Shown here one piece after another: positions 32,954 to 43,200 of a stretch of 64,000 nucleotides of DNA (position 1 is the stretch's first letter; every line of letters begins with the position of its first letter). This DNA is from Trebouxia sp. TZW2008. Taxonomy: Eukaryota > Chlorophyta > Trebouxiophyceae > Trebouxiales > Trebouxiaceae. The stretch spans positions 186,001 to 250,000 of the forward strand of contig BDIU01000099.1 of the NCBI GenBank assembly GCA_002118135.1. The letters are read 5' to 3'. A program made the translations under genes and the position numbers. Below the pieces are notes generated by a model. It did not search any database. It was not told the DNA's origin and was given only the letters and a program-made list of their open reading frames with translations.

Positions 32954-33942
32954 ATGCAGCCCTTGACAGATGTCAACTCACCTGAGGATCAGATGCTCCT
33001 CAAAGGTATTACAGGCGATAGGTCCTTGTCTGCAACCAGCAAGAAAGCCTACGCAATGAGGCTCAGGCTTCTGGCCTCCAAGCGTAGGAAACCAATCTTG
33101 GACATCATCCTTGAGGCTGATCGATCCCTGGCATGGCTTTGCCAAACACACAGTGAGTTGTGCACTCGCAAGGGGTTCATCAGCGCTGCCCTAGCAGCAG
33201 TCCGCCGATGCCCTCTAAAGTTTGCCTCAAGGCTGCAAAAAGCACAACAACTCTGGCTACAAGAACTGTTATTGCTGGACCATACTTTGCAACAAAGGTA
33301 TAAGAGCAATTTGCCTACTGCAAGGCAAGCTGCAGGCCATGTGCCATGGGCAAACATTGTCAACATGCGAGACAAACTGCCACGCGGTTCCAAAGCCAGA
33401 CATTGTTATGCATGTACAGCCTTGGAATGGCGCCCATGCGTGCAGACTACAACCGCGTTGCTTTGCTGAGCTGTTGTGGTGAGACCGATCTGCTAGATGC
33501 TGATTTGCAGCGTGTAGCTGAAGAAAATTTCCTAGTGTTGCCTAAACATCAGTGTCGTGGGCGGCCTGCCATGCTGTACCTGCGTGAGTACAAGACAAGT
33601 GCACAACGGGGCGTATACAAGCGTGCATTGCATCCCAAACTCAAAGCTGAGATTCAAGCTTCACTAGTCCAAGAGCCACGCCAATGGTTGTTTCAAGGCA
33701 AAGGCAACAAGCCTTACACTGCTAAGCAGTTTTCAAAATGGGCATGCAAGACGCTAAAAAGTCTATTTGGCAAGCCTTTGACTTTGACCGGGCTGCGCCA
33801 CTCGTTCCTGTCCAGTCTTGAATGGTCAGTACTATCACGCTTAGACCGTGAAGAAATTGCTAGCAGCATGGCCCACAGCGTTGATCAACAAGAACTCTAC
33901 AGGTTTGTGTCACTACCAAGCAAACTACCTAGCAAGCCGTGA
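32954..33942 (+). CDS. Tyrosine recombinase / integrase (viral type), needing a -1 frameshift
   Basis: First frame (32954-33469) gives an N-terminal helical core-binding region. The second frame (open from about 33346 to 33942) carries the catalytic part: Arg in APMRADYN, a Lys-rich strand near REYKTSAQRG, TGLRHSFLSS as box II, and MAHSVDQQELYRF with the last His and nucleophilic Tyr. In box II the usual His three residues before Arg is Thr; such changes occur in some viral recombinases. The change of frame is -1 and lies between about 33346 and 33440; no slippery heptamer is evident, so a one-base deletion is the simpler reading. No GCR1_C-like tail, so it is distinct from the Cryptons. Likely the element's integrase. 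Confidence 0.72.
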
Positions 33943-34027
33943 CAGCTGCTGCAACCATTTGGGACAAATAGTTGCAAGCACACCAGAGTGGCAATGCTGG
34001 ACTGGCACAAAACTTTCATTTAGACAA

Positions 34028-34630
34028 GACTGATCCTAAGGAGCTTTGTGTCTTTGAAGCGGAAAGTTTGTGACATTTGAGTCAAGGTGCAACACTGATA
34101 CAGAATACATGATGAGGCATGTTTGCTTGCAAGGGATGTCTATGACCTCACAAGGAAGTGGAAACAAAGCTTGTTAGCCGGCCATGAGTGCCTGTATAAT
34201 TCTTTTTGCCTCCCGGCGATAACTGCCTGTGCGTTGTCACTCGTGGCCAACAGCCCAGCTGCCAGCATTCAGCACAGACTAGCAACTCAGCTCCAGTCAG
34301 AATCAGGGTGTGACACCAGCTCGGGCGTAGACTGTCCGCAGTCTATGTCAGGGGACACCATCAAACAAAGCTTGTTACAAGAGAAGACAGACGTGAAGAC
34401 AGCTGAGTATCGGACTGTCACAAAACTCCTGTTTTGATAAGACTGATCCTAAGGAGCTTTGTGTCCTTGAAGCGGAAAGTTTGTGGCATTTGAGTCAAGG
34501 TGCAATACTGATGCAGAATACATGATGAGGCATGTTTGCTTGCAAAGAATGTCTATGACCTCACAAGGCAGTGAAACAAAGCTTGTTATAAGAGAAGACA
34601 GACCTGAACACAGTTGAGTATCTGAGGCAG
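34028..34630. repeat. Direct duplication, period about 410 bp, one copy with an insertion
   Basis: GATCCTAAGGAGCTTTGTGT and about 130 following bases occur at 34031 and 34443. The first copy is interrupted by 201 bp (34177-34377) bounded by AAACAAAGCTTGTTA at 34162-34176 and 34363-34377; the second copy has this word once. Confidence 0.88.
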
Positions 34631-34879
34631 AATTTTTGTGGAAACAGCTATTGGCTCGCTAGTGCAGCTTGGATGCAACACGACCAAGTAAGCGGACACG
34701 CAGCCCCACACTTGGTCTGTCATCATGCCGCAAGCTGCAAGTTGAAGCTGGCAGACTCCCCGCTTCATTGAACACGCTAAAACAGGTTGGGGGCCTTTAA
34801 GCATTTCAACCATATGTCGCTGAGTCGCTGTGCAATACTATGAACTTAGTCTTGTGAACAAGCTTGATGAGACTCTGAC

Positions 34880-34934
34880 TTTGCATTACAATGCAAAACA
34901 ATGTTCAGTGTGATTGGCTTTCACACTGAACATT
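34880..34934. other. Two adjacent hairpins
   Basis: TTTGCATT-AC-AATGCAAA at 34880-34897, then AATGTTCAGTGTGA with loop TTGGCTT and its complement at 34900-34934. Both stems are perfect. Confidence 0.75.
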
Positions 34935-36113
34935 ACCGAAGGGGCTTTGTATGACAGCCATTCGGCTGCATCACTTGCTCAACATGTGTCATTGTCCAGG
35001 CTGTCACCAAAAGGCAACTGTGTACACATGTGACTGATACTGATTCCTTACAGGTATGTATGATCTGAAGCTGGCTTTTTGTGACAGTCAGCCAGTACTG
35101 TGTCTCAAGGTCCAAGTAAGGTATTGCAACAACACTGATTCTTGAGAGACTTGCAGATGGTGAAGTGGAGTCTCTGCGACAGTTGGCTGACATGCATTTC
35201 TTGTATCATGTGTGCTAGTGTCTGTCTTTCCACTCTCTCTATAGCACCCAACACCAGTACTCTAGGGAGCTGTGTGGGTGTCTTATGACAAAGAATGGGC
35301 TGCATTGCTTGTGCAATGTGCGGCAGTACCTATGATGTTGCCTGCAGTAACATGTGTGACAACATAGCCACATCAGGTCGGCATTTCGTGACAGTGAGTT
35401 GGCTGTATATCAATGAAAATTGGCCTGCAAGAATGCTAAGACTAGCAGCTATACTTTGAGCAGCTCAATAAAGTCATCTACAATTCTGCAGACTGCTTTG
35501 CAGAAACTCAAGTACATTGTTGAGTGCGTGCAGGACATTTGCAGAAGTGCTTGCAGGCAGCAATCTGTCTTCTGCTACGTTCTTACAGCAGCTGACATTT
35601 CTTTGTCTTGCTAAGTCAGTTTGCAAACCAGCATTCCGTTCTCTAATGTGTTCTGGCGCAGGCTGGAACGCGCCCTATTGCTTAGAGGAGGTTTGACTTA
35701 CCAGAGTTCATCAGTGAGAAAGCAAGTGGCCGCTTCGTCACTATACGTCAAACGAAATACGGACAAGCCCTCTGACTTGTCAGCCGGAGCTCCATCGGAA
35801 CGCATGTTCGCGCGCGCAGTACGTCACCCGAAACCAAGCACAGAAATGCTCGGTCTCGGAAGCGAAATTGAAAAACCTCCGATGACCTTTGACCTCTAGG
35901 AAATTGACTTTGAGCTCTACAGACCTCCAATCCAAAAGACCCCTATGCCTTCATAAAAACTGCCTTGACAGTTAGCGAGTGAATACTGACGATACTGGCT
36001 CTACTGAACGGGAATTGCCTTCGAGCGCTCGTGTCTGAAGGCTGCACTTGGGCAAAAACAGCAAGGTCTTCGACCGAGGATCGAGTAAAGATGTCACCGT
36101 TCTGATCAGCGGC

Positions 36114-36138
36114 TGGAGGTGTATTCTCTACACCTCCA
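36114..36138. other. Perfect 10-bp hairpin, 5-nt loop
   Basis: TGGAGGTGTA, loop TTCTC, TACACCTCCA in a stretch without a supported gene. Confidence 0.65.
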
Positions 36139-37257
36139 ATTCTTTTTAAATAGCCTCTGCTTACAAATTGTGCTTGCGTCAGGCTGGGATTACTGCCTTG
36201 GACGCTGACATGCACAATTGTAGAGCTTGGACGCAACAGTGTGTTGCCTCATAGTGCTAATCGCTCAAGTACACTGCACGTATGTGCAAGACTGGGATCA
36301 GTTCTTGTCGAGCATGGGACAATACCCAGACAAGATAACTACTATACAGCAGAAGTACAAGGGTCAAAGTGCAAGTCATTGCACCTCTAGGTGCCTATGA
36401 TTACAATGCGACGCCTTTGCTTCATGACTTGACAGATGGGGAAGCTCATCATGGAATCATGATCCGCATCAATGAGACCTTTTATTGGAACAGCTTGACT
36501 GTGCAACAAGATTATGTAGAGCAATCACAGGTGCTGCTTAGCAGTGCAACACTACTAGATAGGGAGTCTAAGACAATTTTTCATTTTTGAAGACTTGCAG
36601 AAACCTCTGACAAATGCAAAAGCTTCAGGTGGACATGGAGCTCTTGAAACACTTCACTGAGATTGGTTTTGGCTTCTTGTGCGGAAAACAACTTGCAGCC
36701 TTCTATGGAGTCATCTGTGCATGGTGGCATTGGCAGGCCATTGTGTTGCTGCCTCTACTGCAGAAAATTGTATCAGGTGCATCTTCAAGCTCGGACATGT
36801 CTGCTTTGATCTGGCCTTATAGGTAGGGGTACTCAGCATGACTGTATGTTTGAGTGCAGGTTGCAAAACAAGTCCCGACAAAGTGCTGAGTTCCCCTTTG
36901 CTTGCAGTATTCTGTCTTAGAATGTATGGCATTGGGTCCGTAAACCATGATTGGGTCTATAAGCCATGATTGTGTATTAGTAACACTGTCACCATAGCTA
37001 TTGGTCCTGCGTACATTCCAACAAACACTGGCATTTGCTGGCCAAAAAGCCTGTCAGCATCTGGAGTGATTGCATGCAAAACGTAAGGCCCCGTCCCGTA
37101 ACGCCGACAACGTAACGCCGATCGACGCAAACGAAGCTAGGCAACGATGCAAATGGGCTGTCCCGCTTGCGCTGACGCAAAGCAGCCATTATTTCGATGC
37201 AGCGCCGAGCGCTTGCAACCCAGTTCTTGAACAGCACGCACATTCGTGAACTGTAAC

Positions 37258-40200
37258 ATGCTTAGCGAAAGCGCGTGTAGCAATACAGGGACCGTAACCC
37301 AGCTCGCGCTTGAGGTGCAGCGTCTCAAGCATCTTGTAGCTATATTGGAGGCTCAGCAATGTCACGCTGAGGCCAACAAGATCGTCATTACTGATGACGG
37401 GTATGCTTGGCTGTTCAGGATCGCTATGAGATTTTGTAGCCGATCAGTACCGTCGTGTTGCTCCCCGTAGCTATGCATATGCCTCGGGCGGTAGGCTCAC
37501 AAAAGCGGCCATGCTTACAGGTATACGGCATGCACGGACGCAGACCCATACGGTGATCTTCAGCCTCGAACGGAACAGCCCGTCAACTATGCAAACGGAG
37601 ACAAGTATAAGGCAAGTCAAGCTGCTGGCACACGCAATCTGTTGCGTAGAGGCACACTGGGCATGCTGCAGGTGTTTGCTTGTGATTGAGTGCATCAACG
37701 GCAATCTGTATTAAACATGATATACCATAATGTGGTTATACAAATCACCACCAATGCAAGACTATTCATGGTGCCTTGCACAATTGCTAGATGTGCATGT
37801 AATGCAAGCTTGGTGTTGTACACAAGCTGTGCCGCAATCTGTATGAATGCTTCTTCTTGACAGCTCTGATCAACAAATGATGATACTTGAATGCAGGGAG
37901 ACACACTAGGCAAGCTGAAGCATGGCAACGGAAGGCTGACCTGTGCAAATGGCAATGTGTACACCGGGCAATGGCGCTATGACAAGCGCCATGGCCATGG
38001 TGACGCTGTCTTTCAAAGGACAGACGCTTCATCAGAGACTGAGCAGCCAATGCCTGTGTGCTATGATGGCGACTGGAAGGATGACAGAACTTCTGGGTAG
38101 CTGTGCAGATGATGCTGTTTGTACTAAAGACTCAAGGGCTGGAATGCACTCTCAAAACTGGTTTGGCTTGCAGGGAGGGCACCTGCACCTATGCAGATGG
38201 TGCTGTTTATACTGGTGACTGGGAAGAAGACCAGCGTTCTGGCTGGGGCAGACATGTCTTTGCAAATCAAGACTGGTATGAAGGCGAATGGGCAGATGAC
38301 ACTATGCAAGGGCAGGGCAGGTTGACGCTCACTTCAGGGGCATATTACGAGTGCAGTTGGCACAATGGGCAGCCGCAGCAAGGCAAATGGTACTCTGCTG
38401 ATGGGCAGATTGAGTATGATGGGCACTTCAAAGGCATGCTGTGGCATGGCTTTGGCATTGTCCATGAGAATGGTGTCAGGAAATATAGGGGTAAGAGAAC
38501 ACAGCCTTGCAGTATTTGGGTGTCAACAATGATGCCCATAATTTTATAGATTTATGCTAGCAACACCTGATAACTGGGACAGCAATTTCCAGCCAGCGTG
38601 TGCAGTGATCAGGAGTGATATTGCTGCAAGTTACGCCAGCGCAGTAAGACCAGCAGCCATCAAGTCAGGCAGAACTGCAGACACAAGACATCAGCCATGC
38701 AGCTTTGCAGCAGAACAGACACTCAGCAGATCAGCAGCAATTTATTTTTGCAGCAGCATAGTGTGTGAAGCAGGGTCGATGTGCAAGCAGTCTTGTTGTC
38801 TATAACTTACCTTAAGGTTGCCACTGTGTAGGGCAAGAGTGCTTTTTCTGGCTAAACTTGCAGCAGCAGATGGAGCATTGCTCCCATTAGCCAGCAGTTC
38901 CCTCTGTGGTTCCACAGCAATGCAGGCTCTTACACGATGTATGTGCAGACCAGCAGATCTTCAGCAGTGAAAGAACAGACAAGCCTTATCAGGCCTGACT
39001 GCGGAAGGATACTTGCTCATACGTGCTACCCAAAGCTGGTCTGCCTTGATATGTTTGCTCTGTGGCTTGCAATGCATTTGTGATGCAAGCAGCACTTATA
39101 AGTAGGGGAGTGTTCATGCCACTCACACACAGCTCTGATTTCAACGATTGAAAAATGCCATGCCTTGCATGTCAGCTGCATAACACTGCACTATGCTTCC
39201 AAATTCAGCAGAAGCATTTCTGCAAAAGCATTAGCAAATCTTATGCGCACAACAGTGCAATGTGCTGCTTCTGCTCACATCAGTTGAAAAGCTATAGGTT
39301 TTCTCTTCTTTCTCCCATCAAAACCGTGCATGAGCTTTACAGGGCAATGGACGGATGGCGTGGTACATGGTCATGGCAAGAGCATCACAGCAGACCTAGC
39401 CACTGTTGATCTTATCCCCTTCTGCTTGTCATTATGACGGTGCATGAGCTTTACAGGGCAGTGGAAGGATGGCGTGGAACATGGTCAGGGCAAGTGCATT
39501 ACAGCAGATGGAGCCACATACGATGGTCAGTGGAAGAAAGGTGTCAGGTATGCTTGTGGCGCAGTCAACAACAATCCTGCAGTTGAATACACAACAGGCT
39601 TGATCCAGCCTGTGATTGTAGCTGTGCTCATCCTTGTGACACGCCGTTGTAACAGGTTATATCCAGTCTGAGATTGCATCTGCAGCCTGCAAAATTCACG
39701 CAGCTTATGCTCACAATAGGCTTGGCCCAAGTCATCGACCATCACATTTGGCTGCAGCTTCTTGAATGTGAGAATGTTGTCACTGAATTCCATTTCAGTG
39801 CGATGATCAAGGTGGCACTTATTGCTACTTCTTGAAGTATTCTGCTTGTAGATTGTGAAGCTCCTGATGAAACAAAACCTACCTTGCCATGTCTGCACAG
39901 ACCCACGGAGAGCTTTGCAGTTTGCACAAGATTCTTGCACAAGATTCTTGTACTTGGACCAATATAGCAAGATTGTTGCGCTTGTTGCAGGTGTGGCGAG
40001 GGAAAACTGAGCATGGCAGATGGGCACCAGTACAATGGGACCTGGCTTGATGATCAACCCCATGGCCAAGGTACCCTGGCTGTGCCCTCTGGGGTCAATT
40101 TGCCTCACTTGACTGGCTCCTCTTGTTGCATCAACGCTGAATTTGATGACCGCAGAAGACAGCTGTGACTGCTGCAGTCATCTTCTGAATGCATACGTGC

Positions 40201-43200
40201 AAACATATGCCGCATGCTGCATTTGTTGTTGCATCATGCGTGCAGACAGATGCCAAATGCTGCAGACATGCACAATCAGCCCCAGCAACGACAGCAGGCC
40301 TCTGAAACCAAGAGCAAGTCTAGGCAGTGAATCACTTCTTGCAGTGATGAGCAGACTAGCAAGGTTGTCCGCATGGTCAGCAAATCAGGGAAAATGATAC
40401 ACTGTGTGACAGTGCAGGAATGTGCAGACAAAGCAATGGCAGCAAGTGTGCAATGGCAGCAAGCACGTGAAAGTGATAGAAGTCCAGGTTGATGATCCAT
40501 TTTGTGGTGATGCAGGGATTTGCAGACTCAGTGATGGCAGCAAGCATGCAACAGCAGCAAAAGTGTGAAGCTGAGAGCTCATCATGTGTGGTTATGTGTG
40601 TGACAGTGTTAGTGACTGTGTGACAGTGCGGGAATGTGCAGAACAAGTGATGGTACCAAGTATGTCTGCAATGTCAGCACATCCAGGGAAGCTCAATCAC
40701 ACTCCTTTAGATGATGCAGGAATGTTCACGCTTAGTCATGGCAGTAAGTATTTGACGCTGCGAGCAAGTCAAAGGAATCTAAAGGGATCCTTATATGGTG
40801 ATGCAGGAATGTGCAGACTCAATGACGGCAGCAGCTATATGGGAGGTTGCAGAAATGGAGCAAATTTACTCTTTATGATGATGCAGGAGTGTGCAGACTG
40901 AGGTCAGACCATTAGCAAGTTTTGGTGAAACAAGCACTGTGTGATGATGCAGGGATGTGCAGACTAAATGATGGCAGTAAGTATGTGGGAGGCTGGAAGC
41001 AAGGCAAGAGGAGCGGGCAGGGCCGGTGCAGTTATGCTTCTGGGGATCAGTATGAAGGGCAATGGGAAGACGACGTGCGCTGTGGTAAAGGAGGTTGCAT
41101 ATATGCGTCTGGGGACAAGTACAAAGGTCAGTTGTTGTCGATGGTAAAGCAAGTTGCATGCACATGTTTGAGGACAAGTGCAAAGGTCAGCACTGCTCCA
41201 TGAATGCTTGAAAAGGTGGCTTGATTGATGATCAAACAGCTCTGGTTGATGCTCAAGGAGGTTGCTCTTTTGTAGATCACAAAGCACCTTCCCAAACTCT
41301 AAGGAGGTACTATACATGGAGACAAAGACAAAGGTCAGCACTGCTCAGACCAATGGTAAAGGAGGTTTCTTGTGCGTGTCTGGAAACAAGCATAAAGCTC
41401 AGGTCTGTTCTGGTCAATGGTCAATTGGGTGCATGTATGTGTCTGGGGAGGAGTGCAAAGGTCAACTGCTCTGCTCAATGCTTTAGAAGGTTAATTAAAT
41501 GGTGACCTGAAGTCTGACACTTTCACTGTAAAGCTGACAAAGGAGGGCAGGGTGTGATCACGTGAGCAAGATCAGTACTGTTTGTTGAGATTACTAAATG
41601 GCCGACTTTTCACATAGGCAGGTTATGACAGGTTTGACTTTATCAAAGAATAAGGTACTCATCAGAAACTGCATAATTTCTGACGACTTGTCAGAAATCA
41701 ATGACAGCCAAGGTGTTGCTCACTCCCAAAGCCGATGACATGTTTGACAAGGCAGTTGTGTGCATGACGAACATGAAGCAAGCTCAGTGTTTGACATATT
41801 CAGGGAAATGGAAAGCTGACAGGTGGTATGGGCAGGGTGTGTGCATGTTCGCTGACGGTACCAGCCTCCCAGGGGCATTGGAGGAAGATGCATGGGTGCA
41901 GGCTGCAGCAGGGTTTGTCTGTGTGAGCAAAGTCAGCATCTGCTGTGTTCAGGTGACTGGAAAGATGACAAGCGGCATGGGCAGGGTGTTTGCCTGTTTG
42001 CTGATGGCACCAGATTCAAGGGGCAATGGGAAGGAGATGCCTGGGTGCAGTCTGCAGCAGATGGGGCAATTTCCAGGGTGGCAGGGCCAGGCCTCGCAAA
42101 AGCCCTGGCTGGTCAATCAACCTCTTTTGTCATTCAGGTCAGCATCTGGTGACTCATCTTCCTCTTTTTCTGACTTTTCCCTTTTGACTAGACCCTGAGA
42201 GGAGACAAGTATAGTCACATGCTATATCTATCAATCGATACATGTTGGCGTATGGTCTTCTTTCTTGATGTGCTTCTCCTGCTTTTGCTGTCATCCAGAG
42301 ACATGAGCAATATAGTGACACTTAGTAAGCTGTTGACACGGCAGATGTAGTGGTGCCAGATGACTTCATACATCACCTGCACAACATGTGTGACATCCTT
42401 GAGGTTCATGCTGACTTTGTCTGTAAGAACCCTTGTTGAGTCCTTCTGACGTTGGGTACAACAATGCTAGCAATCGTTACAATTCTAGCTCTCGTGCTGG
42501 GTGTGTGTGGCATGAAAAGTCACCTTGCCTCAGTGAATGTTTACTTGGCATGTCACTTGACTGCAACGAGCTGAAGAAGCAGAGACTTAGTGGAGGGGAT
42601 TGTTTCAGATTTTGCTTGTTTGCGCCAGGAGGAGTCATTGCCTATGCCAGCATGAAATACAAACAAGACAAAAGCAGGTGTGTTCAGCAGTGCATATGTT
42701 TGACATACTGTTTGAGTGCAGGCTTATGACGAGTTGAAGAACAAGAGACTGAGTGGAGGTGATGATTTCAGAGTCCACTTGACTGGCCCAGGAGGAGTCA
42801 TCACCCAAGCCAGCATTGAAGACAAAGAAGATGGGATATATGCTGTCAGCTACACCTGTACTGCGGCTGGAGCACATGACTTGCACATCTTGATAGGTAA
42901 GCACAATATCATCTGTCTCAGCCTGATCAGTAGCATTTTGTTACAATCCCTCCATGCGCTGCTTGCTGAAGGTTTGCAGAATGCTCCACAGCTGACAAGT
43001 CTCTTTGTGTTGAAAGCAGAGTCTCGATGCCAAAATTTCTGGAATGTTCCATTGTTAGCTTAGCTGTGTTGCTGGTTTCAGCAGGCAATGAAGGACGGTT
43101 GCAGACTCATCACAACAGACCTTTGTTAAAGACGTTCCACCTTCAGCTCAAATGCATTCTGGTGCAGGGGATGAAGAAGGGATTGCAGACTCTCCTTATG

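Larger units (their letters stand above)
26062..34630. mobile_element. Candidate integrated virus- or plasmid-like element
   Basis: Groups, all on the plus strand, a zinc-finger gene, a repeat array, palindromic sites, a primase-polymerase/helicase gene, a tyrosine recombinase and a terminal duplication. The combination of replicase plus integrase suggests an element that replicates and integrates. No capsid, packaging ATPase, protease or polymerase B was recognised, and no terminal inverted repeats were found, so the borders are approximate. Confidence 0.5.
34631..37257. other. Gene-poor region before the MORN-filamin gene
   Basis: About 2.6 kb without a recognised gene. A small ATG-started ORF at 36614-36826 (70 codons) has no recognisable features. 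Further copies of TTTTGTGACAG occur near 35075 and 35390. CGTAACGCCGA occurs twice at about 37095-37117, in the likely promoter of the next gene. Confidence 0.5.

Noticed and set aside
26062..34630. Polinton/virophage with capsid genes
   Set aside because: No capsid, packaging ATPase, protease or DNA polymerase B could be recognised in any frame, and no terminal inverted repeats were found.
35621..35899. 92-codon plus-strand ORF
   Set aside because: No ATG at its start and no recognisable domain.
35943..36236. 97-codon minus-strand ORF
   Set aside because: Begins at a TTG with no in-frame ATG near its start, and nothing recognisable.
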